A stretch of 25,840 bases of DNA from DATJSJ01 sp035504175 (GTDB lineage: Bacteria; Pseudomonadota; Alphaproteobacteria; Acetobacterales; Acetobacteraceae). The first letter of the stretch is position 1. Each line of letters starts with the position of its first letter. The notes under the pieces were generated by a model. That model made no database searches and was not told the DNA's origin. It saw only the letters and a list, made by a program, of their open reading frames with translations. The position numbers were made by a program, and so were the translations under genes. Location of the stretch: NCBI GenBank assembly GCA_035504175.1, contig DATJSJ010000036.1, positions 1-25,840 on the forward strand, written 5' to 3'. Shown here in pieces: positions 8,161 through 16,788 of this stretch.

Positions 8161-8985
8161 TCACGAGCGCGTCGCGCGCCGGCGCGCCGTGCCGTCGCGA
8201 GCGGGCTTTGCGTCGGCGTGCCGCGTCGCCGGACGGATGCCGGCGACCCGCTCGTAGCATTCCCGCGAGGCGAGCAGATGGTCGGCGCACAGGCGGACCA
8301 GCGCGCGGCGGTCGCAGGCCTCGATCGCCTCGATCATCTTCCAGTGCGCCGTCCGCATCGCCTCGAGATGGCCGGGATAGGTGAAGCAGTAGAAGCGGAT
8401 GCCATGCGTGCGCTGCGCGAAGTCGTTGATCGCCTCGGCGAGATACGGGTTGCCGGATTTGGCGAACAGCGTCCGGTGGTACGCGACATTGGCGTGATAG
8501 ACGGCGCCGAGATCGCCGGAGCCGACGGCCTTGTCGTGCACCGCCTGGATCCGCTTGAGGTCCGCGATGTCGGCCTCGGGCAGCGGCATCGGGATCTGCC
8601 CGGCGGCGTACGTCTCCAGCAGGTTGCGCAGCATGTAGAGCTGCTTGATCTCCTCGATGTCGTAGGCACGGACGCTGGCGCCGCGGTTGGGAATGCGCTC
8701 GACGATGCCCATGCGCTCCAGTTCGGCCAGCGCCTGGCGCACCAGGTGCCGCTTGGCGCCGAAGCGCGCCATGAGATCGTCCTCGACCAGCCGCTCACGC
8801 GGGTGCAGCCGGCCGAGAATCACGTCCTCCTCGAGCCGGGAGACCACGTTGCGCAGCGACTCGGATTCGACCGTCGCGCCGTCCGCGCGCCCGCCGTCGG
8901 CCTTGCCCGGACGCGGCACGTACTGCACGCTGCCGTGCCGCAGCAGGCGGATGGTCGCCGGCGTGCCGCGCGGACGCTCACCCAC
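8161..8985 (-). CDS. GntR family transcriptional regulator, FadR subfamily (FCD domain)
   Basis: The 274-residue protein has a winged helix-turn-helix at about 44-107 (E-D-D-L-M-A-R-F-G and L-V-R-Q-A-L-A-E-L-E typical) and an all-helical FCD effector domain at about 113-245. The metal-site positions of FCD proteins appear as N166, H170, H214 and H236, with Asn in place of the usual Asp, so a metal-assisted carboxylate ligand is plausible. Two tails are unusual: about 40 residues before the HTH and a basic C-terminus rich in Arg/Lys. Start GTG at 8985 lies 9 bp after the dehydrogenase stop and has GAGG overlapping that stop codon. As an operon member it probably controls this operon, most simply through the palindrome at 15937-15954. 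The likely ligand is a sugar acid or other small carboxylate; both are inference. Confidence 0.9.
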   Translation of the reverse strand: MGERPRGTPATIRLLRHGSVQYVPRPGKADGGRADGATVESESLRNVVSRLEEDVILGRLHPRERLVEDDLMARFGAKRHLVRQALAELERMGIVERIPNRGASVRAYDIEEIKQLYMLRNLLETYAAGQIPMPLPEADIADLKRIQAVHDKAVGSGDLGAVYHANVAYHRTLFAKSGNPYLAEAINDFAQRTHGIRFYCFTYPGHLEAMRTAHWKMIEAIEACDRRALVRLCADHLLASRECYERVAGIRPATRHADAKPARDGTARRRATRS

Positions 8986-8994
8986 GGCGGGGCC

Positions 8995-9945
8995 TCACAC
9001 CACCGCGCTCGGCAACGGCTCGCCGGCGAAATGCGCCGCCAGATTCGCGAGCAGCAGGTCTTCCATCGCCATCCTCGTCTCGGTGGTCGCACTCGCCCGA
9101 TGCGGCTGCAGCACGACGTTGTCGAGCGTGAACAACGCCGGGGGGACGTCGGGTTCGTCGATGAACACGTCAAGGCCGGCGCCGCCGAGGCGCCGTTCGA
9201 CCAGTGCCGCGACCAGCGCCGCCTCATCGACCAGGCTGCCGCGCGCAACGTTGATCAGTATTCCCTGCGATCCCAGCGCGTCCAGCACCGCGACACCGAC
9301 GATCCCGCGCGACTGCGGGCCGCCGGAGGCGGACAGCACCAGGATGTCGGACCGTCGCGCGAGGTCGGCCAGATCCGGCTCGAACCGGTAGGCGGCGTCG
9401 GGGACGCGGGCCAGGTCGGTATAGGCGATGTCCATCGCGAATCCTTCGGCGCGACGCGCGATCGCGCGCCCGACCCGGCCGAGACCGACGATGCCCAGGC
9501 GCTTGCCGGCCACCTTGGTGGCGAGCGGCAGCGTCACGCCGGGCCGCCATCGGCCATCGCGCACGAACCGGTCGCCGACGCAGACCCGTCGGCAGACGGC
9601 AATCATCAGGCCGATGGCGAGATCGGCGACGTCGTCGGTCAGCAGGCCCGGCGTCGTCGTCACCCTGAAACCGCGCGCGCGGGCCAACGCAAGATCGACG
9701 CCATCGGTTCCGACGCCGCGGATGGCGACGATCTCGAGCGCCGGCAGCGCGTCGAGGATGGCGTTGCCGGCACCCTTGCCGCCCGATGTGACGACGCCGC
9801 GCATACGCGGACCGATCCGCGCGAGTTCGGGGCCGTCCGCCTGGTACATGCGATGCGTCGCATAGGCGGCATCGAGCCTCGCCTCGGTGTCCTCGGAGAG
9901 GCGGTCGAGCAGCAGCACGTCGGGCTTACCGGCGGTTGGCGCCAT
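8995..9945 (-). CDS. D-2-hydroxyacid dehydrogenase (NAD(P)-dependent, hydroxypyruvate/glyoxylate reductase type)
   Basis: The 316-residue length is normal for the family. The Rossmann motif G-L-G-R-V-G is at 154-159. The catalytic triad of D-isomer-specific 2-hydroxyacid dehydrogenases is complete: R235 in N-V-A-R-G-S-L-V-D, E264 in D-E-P-D-V-P and H282 in Q-P-H-R-A-S-A. It would interconvert a 2-keto acid and a D-2-hydroxy acid in the cytoplasm. The substrate is open; hydroxypyruvate or a keto-aldonate would fit the neighbours. Cofactor choice is unclear (T176-D177 after strand beta-2). ATG at 9945 is 9 bp behind the hydratase stop, with GAGG overlapping that stop (TGAGG), the same arrangement as at the next gene, so translation is probably coupled. 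Confidence 0.93.
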   Translation of the reverse strand: MAPTAGKPDVLLLDRLSEDTEARLDAAYATHRMYQADGPELARIGPRMRGVVTSGGKGAGNAILDALPALEIVAIRGVGTDGVDLALARARGFRVTTTPGLLTDDVADLAIGLMIAVCRRVCVGDRFVRDGRWRPGVTLPLATKVAGKRLGIVGLGRVGRAIARRAEGFAMDIAYTDLARVPDAAYRFEPDLADLARRSDILVLSASGGPQSRGIVGVAVLDALGSQGILINVARGSLVDEAALVAALVERRLGGAGLDVFIDEPDVPPALFTLDNVVLQPHRASATTETRMAMEDLLLANLAAHFAGEPLPSAVV

Positions 9946-9954
9946 CGCGCGGCC

Positions 9955-10713
9955 TCATTCGATATCGAGCGAGACGCGGCCGAGGCCCGGCAATTCCGCC
10001 AGCACGTGCATCGGCGGCTTGACGAAAATCACCCCGGTGCAGGAACCGGTGGTGACCACGCACCCGGCTTTCAGCCCGCCGAACGGACGCGCGCCTTCGT
10101 TGGCCAGCCAGTGCAGCAGGCGGAACACGTCGCCGGCCGGATGACCGCCGGCGGTCTCGGCGGCAAGCGCGCCGTTCAGCGTCAGCCGCGCCGCCTGGGT
10201 CGCCGCATCGATCGCCGCCCAGTCGCTGCGCCCCGGACCGACGATCAACGCGCCGTGGTTCAACTGGTCCGCCACCTGGCTGAGCCGGTCCTGCGAGTTC
10301 CACACCGCGTAGCGGCTGTCGGAGATTTCGACCGCCGGGTGCACCGAGCCGATCGCCGCCAGCACCTCGTCGCGCCGGAACGGTTCCTCGCCACAGGGCA
10401 GGTCGCGGGCGAAGCGGTAGGCGATCTCGACCTCGACGCCAATGACGTTCAGCGACGCCGATGACAGTCTGGCGCCGTCCTCGAACAAGGTCGTGGCGAC
10501 GATCGGCGCGCATGACGGCGTGGCTTGCGGGTTGCCGGCGCCTACCTTCCACGCGGCGACCGGGCCGAGCGCGCGGATCACCTGCTCCTGGATCGCGTAC
10601 GCCTCGGAGAGATCGGTCGGGCGGCAGCCATCCGGCAGCAGGTCGAGCCACTGGCGTGTCCGGCGCGCCTGCACCAGGGCCGCGGCGGCGCGGGCGATGT
10701 CAGCCCCCGCCAC
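9955..10713 (-). CDS. 2-keto-4-pentenoate hydratase-like protein (MhpD family)
   Basis: The 252-residue protein fits the MhpD/4-oxalocrotonate decarboxylase fold. The metal ligands expected from E. coli MhpD are visible as E94 and E96 in G-V-E-V-E-I-A and E129 in A-V-E-I-S-D. The active-site lysine is K56 in A-W-K-V-G-A, and the substrate loop T-T-G-S-C-T-G is present. The family adds water to, or decarboxylates, 2-keto-enoic acids. In a sugar operon the reverse reaction or dehydration of a 2-keto-hydroxy acid is plausible, but that is inference. The start is GTG at 10713, which overlaps the end of the isomerase gene by 14 bp. GAGGTG lies 7 nt before it, and no later start codon is better placed. 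Confidence 0.88.
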   Translation of the reverse strand: MAGADIARAAAALVQARRTRQWLDLLPDGCRPTDLSEAYAIQEQVIRALGPVAAWKVGAGNPQATPSCAPIVATTLFEDGARLSSASLNVIGVEVEIAYRFARDLPCGEEPFRRDEVLAAIGSVHPAVEISDSRYAVWNSQDRLSQVADQLNHGALIVGPGRSDWAAIDAATQAARLTLNGALAAETAGGHPAGDVFRLLHWLANEGARPFGGLKAGCVVTTGSCTGVIFVKPPMHVLAELPGLGRVSLDIE

Positions 10714-11503
10714 GGCCCACCTCGAGCCCGTAGCGATTGCGCCAGGCGAGGCCGGCGGTGGTCGTCGTCGCCGGTTTGTATTCGCAGCCGACCCAGCCCG
10801 TGTAGCCCAACGCGTCGATGCGCCCGAACACGTACTCCCAGGCGATCTCGCCCGAGCCCGGCTCGTTGCGGCCGGGCGGGTCTGCGATCTGGATATGGGC
10901 GATCAGCGGCAGCAGCGCCTCGAGCCGCTTGGTCACGTCACCCTGCGCCACCTGACAATGATAGATGTCGAACTGCAGGCCAAGCCTGTCGCGCCCGATC
11001 GCCTCGATCACCGCCGCGCCCTGCTCCTGCGTACGCAGGAAGAAGCCCGGCTGGTCGCGCTGGTTGATCGATTCCAGCACCAGGCGGATCGGCGCGCTGC
11101 CGACCCGCTCCACCGCCCAGGCAAGATTGGCGGCGTAGACCGAGGCCAGCGTGTCATGCGCAACGCCGGCCGGCGCGATCCCGGCCATGACGTGCACCAG
11201 TCCGCAGTCGAGTGCCGCCGCGTAATCGAGCGCGCGGCTGAAGCTGTCGCGAAACGCCGGTTGCTGTCCGGGCAGGCAGGCGAAGCCGGAGCCGGCCCCT
11301 TGCTTCGGATCGCCGGCCGGGGTGTTGATCAGCACCTGGCGCAACCCATTGTCGTGCAGACGGGCGCGCAGCTCCTCGGCGCGAAACTCGTAGGGCGAGG
11401 CGAACTCGACCGCGACGAATCCCGCCTCCGCCGCCGCGGCGAAGCGATCGAGAAACGGCACCTCGGTGAACAGCCATTTCAGGTTGGCGCACAGGCGCGG
11501 CAT
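10700..11503 (-). CDS. Hydroxypyruvate isomerase family protein (Hyi/OtnI-like TIM barrel)
   Basis: The 267-residue protein has the xylose-isomerase-like TIM-barrel fold. The Hyi hallmark L-E-S-I-N-Q-R-D-Q-P-G-F-F-L starts at residue 143, with the catalytic glutamate E144. The second acid, E241, is in V-G-C-E-Y-K-P, and metal or substrate ligands D179 and H182 are in F-D-I-Y-H. The whole set expected for 1,2-hydroxyaldehyde/ketone isomerisation is present. Known relatives act on hydroxypyruvate or 2-oxo-tetronate. Length and both termini are normal. The start ATG at 11503 has AGGAGAGGAG 7 nt upstream. It sits between the propeller gene (26 bp) and the hydratase (14-bp overlap), so it belongs to the operon and shapes its likely chemistry. 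Confidence 0.9.
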   Translation of the reverse strand: MPRLCANLKWLFTEVPFLDRFAAAAEAGFVAVEFASPYEFRAEELRARLHDNGLRQVLINTPAGDPKQGAGSGFACLPGQQPAFRDSFSRALDYAAALDCGLVHVMAGIAPAGVAHDTLASVYAANLAWAVERVGSAPIRLVLESINQRDQPGFFLRTQEQGAAVIEAIGRDRLGLQFDIYHCQVAQGDVTKRLEALLPLIAHIQIADPPGRNEPGSGEIAWEYVFGRIDALGYTGWVGCEYKPATTTTAGLAWRNRYGLEVGRGGG

Positions 11504-11529
11504 CGCGCTGCTCCTCTCCTGCTGTCGCC

Positions 11530-12783
11530 TCAGCCCAGATATTCCATCGCGCAGAAACCGGCGTGATGGTCAGTGGTAAAGACCAGCCCTTCCTTGGTCG
11601 CGAACACGTCGCACATCTGGATCACCGGATCGCCGGTCCAGTTGGCCGTCATCATTTTCTTCGGCGCCGGCGGCACCAGGGCCGCCACCTCGACCGGTGC
11701 GTATTTGTCGCGGATGTCGAACACGCGCAGCCCGGCATTCTGGTAGGTCGCGAAGATCAGGGTATCGCTGACGAAGCTGCCCTTGCGGTTCTCATGGATG
11801 TTGTGCGGCCCGAAGTGCCCGCCATGCGTCTTGTACGGTGCGTCGGTCGGCGCGGGGAATGTCGAGATGCTGACCGGGTTGCTCGGCAGGCGGACGTCGA
11901 ACAGCCAGATCGGCTTGTCGCCGTCCTCCTGGTGATCCAGCACCGCCTCGTCGACCACGACCAGCAGGTCGCGGTCGGGCAGCGGCAGCGCGTTGTGGGT
12001 GCCCCCGCCATAGGGCGGCGACCACCATTTGTGGGCGAGCAGTTTCGGATGGGCGCGATCGGCGACATCGACGACCACGAGACAGCCGTCGCGCCAGCTG
12101 CAATAGGCGATGTCGCCGTGCACGATCGGGTGATGCAGTCCGTAGCGACCGAACTCCTGGGGCCAGTCCGGCACCTCGCCGGCGGCGCGGTTCATTCCCG
12201 GGAGCCAGTAGCGTCCGACCTCCCTCGGTTGCGTCGGATCGCTGACATCGATGGTGATCATGATGTAGTCGGTGAAGCCGTCGATCAGCGCCGATGCGTA
12301 GGCCCACGGTCCGCCGTCGTACCAGATGCGGTGCAACCCGCCGCCATTGACCGGCATGAAGCCGATCTGCCGCGGCTCGGCCGGCTTGCTGATGTCCCAG
12401 ACGCCCATGCCGGCGGTCCAGGTGCGTTCCTGACCCTCGCTCGGGTTGAAGTTGCCGGCCTTGCCCTTGTAGTAGCTCTTGTCGTCGCTGAACGCTGGCA
12501 GCGCCTTCATGTCACGCGCGTTGACCACCAGCATCAGGTCGCCGTGCGTCTGCAAATGGATGTTCCAGGTGTGGCGCGGCGCCGGCAGGAACCTGACGGT
12601 CTTCGGCTCGCGCGGATCGCGCACGTCGATGACGCTGACGCCCTGCGAGTACATGTGGCCGACATAGGCGTAGCCCTTATGCACCATGAGCTGGTTGCCG
12701 TCGGGACGCCCGTCCTGGTCGCTCTGGCCGAGCAGGCGAAGGTTCTTCGCGTAGACCGGCTCCGGAGCACTCGACTTCGCCAT
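11530..12783 (-). CDS. LVIVD-repeat beta-propeller protein of unknown function, His-rich
   Basis: The 417-residue protein is built of repeated blades ending in V-x-D-V/I-x-D-P-x-x-P (for example V-I-D-V-R-D-P-R-E-P at 51-60 and T-I-D-V-S-D-P-T-Q-P at 177-186), the LVIVD repeat pattern. No signal peptide or membrane segment is seen, so it is predicted to be cytoplasmic. Histidine motifs recur along the chain: H71/H76/H80, H151, H217/H218/H222, H263, H323/H327/H330 and H406/H407, several flanked by Gly or Asn. Propeller enzymes such as carotenoid oxygenases and the selenium-binding-protein/methanethiol-oxidase family bind metal through histidines near the central axis. By analogy this could be a metalloenzyme; that is inference only. 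It lies between the transporter and the catabolic enzymes. ATG at 12783 follows GGAGAGG by 8 nt. A 70-bp gap separates it from the ATPase gene. Confidence 0.85.
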   Translation of the reverse strand: MAKSSAPEPVYAKNLRLLGQSDQDGRPDGNQLMVHKGYAYVGHMYSQGVSVIDVRDPREPKTVRFLPAPRHTWNIHLQTHGDLMLVVNARDMKALPAFSDDKSYYKGKAGNFNPSEGQERTWTAGMGVWDISKPAEPRQIGFMPVNGGGLHRIWYDGGPWAYASALIDGFTDYIMITIDVSDPTQPREVGRYWLPGMNRAAGEVPDWPQEFGRYGLHHPIVHGDIAYCSWRDGCLVVVDVADRAHPKLLAHKWWSPPYGGGTHNALPLPDRDLLVVVDEAVLDHQEDGDKPIWLFDVRLPSNPVSISTFPAPTDAPYKTHGGHFGPHNIHENRKGSFVSDTLIFATYQNAGLRVFDIRDKYAPVEVAALVPPAPKKMMTANWTGDPVIQMCDVFATKEGLVFTTDHHAGFCAMEYLG

Positions 12784-12853
12784 TCCCCGCCTCTCCCCGT
12801 TTCGTCGCGCCGCATCCGCCGCGGCCGGTTCCGCAAACTCCGGCGACGCCGCC

Positions 12854-13648
<795 letters not shown>

Positions 13649-13672
13649 CTGCGGTCCTGCCCGATCGCCGGC

Positions 13673-14668
13673 CTATTTCATGAACTTGAGCTTGCCGCGC
13701 TGGATCGAGAGCAGCACGGCGCCGACCAGCACCACCCCGGTCAGCACGATCTGCACGTTGGTCTCGACGCCGATGATGATCAAGCCGTTGGCCAGCGTGC
13801 TCATCACCAGGCTGCCGACGATGGTGCCGAGGATCGAACCGCGGCCGCCGGTCAGCGAAGTGCCGCCGATCACCACGGCCGAGATCGCGGTGAGCTCGAA
13901 GCCGGTGCCGACGGTGGGACTGCCCGAGCCGATCTCCGAGGTCACCATCCCTCCGCCGAGGCCGGCGAGCGCGCCGGAGATGACGAAGACGAGCAGTTTC
14001 ACGCGGTCGACCGGCAGGCCCAATTCGCGCGACTTGTCCTCGTCGCCGCCGATTGCATAGACGTAGCGGCCGAACGCAAGCTTCATCAGGACGAAGGACG
14101 CGATCAGCGCCAGGCCGAGGACGATGTAGATCGGCACGGGCGGTATGCCGACATCGGCGTAGAGGCCGTGGAACGGAATCGGCACCGGCCAGCCCCTGCC
14201 GATGATCAGCACCAGCCCGCGCGCGACCGACAGCATTCCGAGCGTGACGACGAAGGACGGAATACGCCCGTAGACGAAGACGACCGCATTGACGAGCCCG
14301 ACCACCGCGCCGAGCACCGGCGTGAGAAAGAAGGCGGCGCCGCCGATCTGGTGGCTGGCCAGCGCCGAGAGGGTGCCGACCAGCGCCATGGTGGAACCGA
14401 CCGAGAGGTCGATGCTGCCGATGATAATGACGAAGGTCATGCCGATCGCGACGACGCACTGCACGGCGCTGTTCTGCAGGATCACCGCGAAATTGCTGCG
14501 GGTGAGGAAAATGTTCGGCGCCATCGCGCCGAAGAAAATGATCAGCACGAGCAGCGCTGCATAGGCGATGTAGCGCCCGACGAGGTCGGACGGCCGGAAG
14601 CGCCGCAAGCGGGCGTCCCGGGCCGTCTCGACGTCTGCCGTCATCGTCCTGCTGCCGTCGGGCGCCAT
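13673..14668 (-). CDS. Sugar ABC transporter permease (RbsC/FrcC family)
   Basis: This is a highly hydrophobic inner-membrane protein with about 8-10 helices of the carbohydrate-uptake-2 permease family (BPD_transp_2). Typical stretches are G-S-I-D-L-S-V-G-S, L-A-G-L-G-G-G-M and G-G-T-S-L-T-G-G-R-G-S-I-L-G-T, the last near the ATPase contact. Only one permease gene is present, so a homodimer is expected. The start is uncertain. The frame opens at a GTG (14734), but that leader is Arg-rich and lacks a Shine-Dalgarno. I chose ATG 14668 because GTGGA lies 4 nt before it; ATG 14644 is also possible. Length from the chosen start is 331 residues, normal for the family. It follows the binding-protein gene and precedes the ATPase by 24 bp. 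Confidence 0.92.
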   Translation of the reverse strand: MAPDGSRTMTADVETARDARLRRFRPSDLVGRYIAYAALLVLIIFFGAMAPNIFLTRSNFAVILQNSAVQCVVAIGMTFVIIIGSIDLSVGSTMALVGTLSALASHQIGGAAFFLTPVLGAVVGLVNAVVFVYGRIPSFVVTLGMLSVARGLVLIIGRGWPVPIPFHGLYADVGIPPVPIYIVLGLALIASFVLMKLAFGRYVYAIGGDEDKSRELGLPVDRVKLLVFVISGALAGLGGGMVTSEIGSGSPTVGTGFELTAISAVVIGGTSLTGGRGSILGTIVGSLVMSTLANGLIIIGVETNVQIVLTGVVLVGAVLLSIQRGKLKFMK

Positions 14669-14747
14669 GCGTTCCACCGTGATGAGCGTGTCGCGAACCC
14701 GGCGGTGCGGCCGCAAGCGGTCACGGGCGGACACGCCGGGTCTCGGA

Positions 14748-15827
14748 TCATTGCAGCGTCAGCGGAGGCGTCTGCGTCTTGGCGTTGGGGTTGAACGTCA
14801 GCATGTACTGTTTGATGTCGAAGGACGGCAGATGGTCGATGTACTGCGCCTTGAACTTGGCAAATCCGGCCGAGTCGACGCCGACATCCTTGATGCGGGA
14901 GAACGGCGACAGCGGCTTGTGGCCATGCAGGTAGTCGTAGGCGATCATGGTGGCGAATCCGAGCATCACCCAGTGACCACCGATCGAGTAGACGTAATTG
15001 GTCTTGTCCCGGATCAGCTCGAGTGCCTGCGGGTTGAGGTCGGTGGCGCCCAGGATCATTTCCTTGTCGCGCCCGGCCTGCTTGATGGCGCGATAGGCGC
15101 CGACGCACAGCGCATCGTTGTAGCAGAACACGCCGTCGATGGTGCCGCTCGGATGGGCCGAGAGCAGGTTCTGCATCAGCAGGTAGCCGTTGTCCTCGGT
15201 CTGCAGGCCGCCGACCTCCTGCAGCAGTTTCACGCCGTCCTTGGCATGGGCGTCGACGGCTTCCTTGAAGCCCTGGAAGCGTTCCTGGCTGTTCGCGTCG
15301 CCGGGTGTGCCCTTGATCGCCACGAAGTGCTTGGCGCCGTGGGCGATCAGGTACTCGCCGATATGGCGTCCGCAATCCACGTTGTCCGGGCCGACGAAGG
15401 TCATGTACGGATTGTCCTTGTCGTCGGCCGGGAAGCCCGGATAGCGGTCGGTCGCCACCGCGGGCAGGTGCGCCCGGTTGGCCAGGCGGATGATGGCCGG
15501 CGCATTCGCGGCCGAGACCGGGACGAACAGCAGCGCATCCTCATGCTTGGCGATCAGCGACTGGATGTCGTTGATCTGCTTGTCTTCCTTGCCCTCGGCG
15601 TCGACCACGTCGAGCTTCACGTTGAGTTGCTTGGCCACGAATTGCGCGTAGTCGATGATCCGCACCCAGGCCGGGTCATTGAGCAGCGGCACGGACGCCC
15701 CGAACACGAGCTGCTTTTCCTCGGCGGAGGCCGGCGCGCTGCCGAGCGCGACGCTGCCGAGTGCGGCGGCGGCCAGCGCGAGAGCGGACACGCATGCGCG
15801 AATGGAACGCGGCGCCACGCCAGTCAT
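14748..15827 (-). CDS. Sugar ABC transporter periplasmic substrate-binding protein
   Basis: The 359-residue protein is of the periplasmic binding protein type I fold (Peripla_BP_4, RbsB/FrcB-like). The start ATG 15827 has GGGGAGG 5-7 nt upstream and begins a good Sec signal: basic N-terminus, Ala/Leu-rich core, and A-P-A-S-A followed by E-E-K, with cleavage expected after about residue 35. An upstream in-frame ATG at 15935 would add 36 residues and lies upstream of the predicted transcription start, so it is rejected. Sugar-pocket features include the D-P-A-W motif near the N-terminus and T-D-R-Y-P, D-A-N-S-Q-E-R and Y-N-D-A further on. It binds the imported solute and defines the specificity of the system. 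The ligand is not predictable by eye. It is first in the operon, directly behind the promoter at 15907-15935. Confidence 0.93.
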   Translation of the reverse strand: MTGVAPRSIRACVSALALAAAALGSVALGSAPASAEEKQLVFGASVPLLNDPAWVRIIDYAQFVAKQLNVKLDVVDAEGKEDKQINDIQSLIAKHEDALLFVPVSAANAPAIIRLANRAHLPAVATDRYPGFPADDKDNPYMTFVGPDNVDCGRHIGEYLIAHGAKHFVAIKGTPGDANSQERFQGFKEAVDAHAKDGVKLLQEVGGLQTEDNGYLLMQNLLSAHPSGTIDGVFCYNDALCVGAYRAIKQAGRDKEMILGATDLNPQALELIRDKTNYVYSIGGHWVMLGFATMIAYDYLHGHKPLSPFSRIKDVGVDSAGFAKFKAQYIDHLPSFDIKQYMLTFNPNAKTQTPPLTLQ

Positions 15828-15906
15828 TCGATTCCTCCCCTGCCATTGTTGCAACTTGGCGAAGCGGCGCGGCCGGTCACGGCCGTCGCACAGGCATCGC
15901 ATCGTC

Positions 15907-15935
15907 AGGATAGTCGGGGCGCCGGGTTTCGTCAA
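15907..15935 (-). promoter_or_regulatory. Predicted sigma70-type promoter of the sugar-uptake/catabolic operon
   Basis: On the minus strand a TTGACG (-35, 15930-15935) and a TATCCT (-10, 15907-15912) are separated by exactly 17 bp. Transcription would begin near 15900, giving a leader of about 73 nt before the ATG at 15827. This is the best promoter-like pair in the upstream region and lies at the head of nine or ten closely spaced genes. Confidence 0.6.
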
Positions 15936-15936
15936 T

Positions 15937-15954
15937 CAGATCATCGATAATCTG
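15937..15954. promoter_or_regulatory. 18-bp palindromic operator candidate upstream of the operon promoter
   Basis: CAGATCATCGATAATCTG is an inverted repeat with a single non-matching pair (16 of 18 positions symmetrical). It ends 1 bp before the -35 element of the operon promoter. Size and symmetry fit a dimeric regulator. The GntR protein encoded at 8161-8985 in the same operon is the obvious candidate; the assignment is inferred. Confidence 0.5.
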
Positions 15955-16088
15955 GCTCCCCGTGACCCGCGCGAATGGGCGGTTGCGACGCACCCGGCGG
16001 CTCCGGTGCGGCGGCGGCGCGACATGCGGCTGAGGTCAGGCTCGAAGCTGTCGGTCAGGCGCCAGCGCCCCGGCGCCGCCACCCCGAG

Positions 16089-16117
16089 TTGACATCGCCC
16101 GGCACGATAACTAAACA
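16089..16117 (+). promoter_or_regulatory. Predicted promoter of the tetR-type gene
   Basis: A perfect TTGACA (16089-16094) is followed after 17 bp by a weak -10, TAAACA (16112-16117). A start near 16124 would leave almost no leader before the GTG at 16127. The -10 overlaps a copy of the shared 11-bp motif described at 16114-16124, as expected for autorepression. Confidence 0.4.
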
Positions 16118-16124
16118 ACGTTCA
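16114..16124 (-). promoter_or_regulatory. Operator-like motif copy 1 (tetR promoter)
   Basis: On the minus strand this reads TGAACGTTGTT. It matches at 10 of 11 positions the copy at 16803-16813 on the plus strand and lies over the predicted -10/start region of the TetR gene. Its core AACGTT is itself palindromic. Confidence 0.45.
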
Positions 16125-16126
16125 CT

Positions 16127-16768
16127 GTGAGCGAGCAACTCGAAGCCGAACGGCCGCGCGGCCGCAAGCCGCGCGGCCAGGGCGCATCCCGCCGTGGCGA
16201 GATCCTGGCGGCGGCGAAACGCCTGTTCGCCGAGGAAGGCTACGAGTCGGCGACGATGCGCCGGATCGCGACGGCGGTCGGCGTGTCGGGGGCCGCGCTC
16301 TACGTCTATTTCCCCGACAAGGAGGCGATCCTGTTCGCGATCGCCGAGGAGACCTTCGCGGAACTGCTGGTGGCGCTGGAGGCGTCGCAGCAGGCGCATG
16401 GCGATCCGCTGCAGCGCTTCCGTGCCGGCCTGATGACCTATGTCGAATTCGGCCGCGCCAGGCCGGACGCGTACCGGCTGACCTTCCAGCGCAAGATGAT
16501 CAACCCGGCGGCGCCCGGCCGGCATTGCGGCGACATCGAGGCGGCCGACCGCTCATTCGACATCCTGGAGCGCAGCGTCGCGCAGTTGATGGAAGCCGGC
16601 CTGTTCGCGCCGGGAGACTCCGTGCTGGTCGCGGAAGCGCTGTGGGCCTGCCTGCACGGCACCACGGCAGTGCTGCTGGACCACGCCGAGCATCTCGCCT
16701 CCGACCCCGATGCACTGGCGGCGACCGTCGTGGACACGGCGATCCGGGGCCTGTTGCGGGCCGGGTAA
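16127..16768 (+). CDS. TetR/AcrR family transcriptional regulator
   Basis: The 213-residue protein has a typical N-terminal TetR DNA-binding domain at about 22-72 (G-E-I-L-A-A-A-K-R-L-F, T-M-R-R-I-A, and S-G-A-A-L-Y-V-Y-F-P-D-K-E). A helical ligand domain follows, whose Y-V-E-F-G-R-A-R-P-D-A-Y-R-L-T-F stretch resembles the WHG-type C-terminal domain. The first 20 residues are Arg/Gly-rich. The start is GTG at 16127; no Shine-Dalgarno precedes it, and no alternative start exists before the HTH, so the mRNA may be leaderless. It lies 84 bp upstream of the RND genes on the same strand. Such neighbours are usually repressors of the pump, induced by a pump substrate. The shared motif at 16114-16124 and 16789-16813 supports control of both transcripts. 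Confidence 0.92.
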   Translation: MSEQLEAERPRGRKPRGQGASRRGEILAAAKRLFAEEGYESATMRRIATAVGVSGAALYVYFPDKEAILFAIAEETFAELLVALEASQQAHGDPLQRFRAGLMTYVEFGRARPDAYRLTFQRKMINPAAPGRHCGDIEAADRSFDILERSVAQLMEAGLFAPGDSVLVAEALWACLHGTTAVLLDHAEHLASDPDALAATVVDTAIRGLLRAG

Positions 16769-16788
16769 CTTCGCCGTGATGGTCGCCG

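Noticed and set aside
8032..10464. Plus-strand open frame of about 810 codons across the regulator, dehydrogenase and hydratase
   Set aside because: It runs opposite three recognisable genes and has the composition of an antisense shadow.
15828..15935. Longer N-terminus for the binding protein from ATG 15935
   Set aside because: It lies upstream of the predicted transcription start, has no Shine-Dalgarno and would bury the signal peptide; ATG 15827 has both signals.
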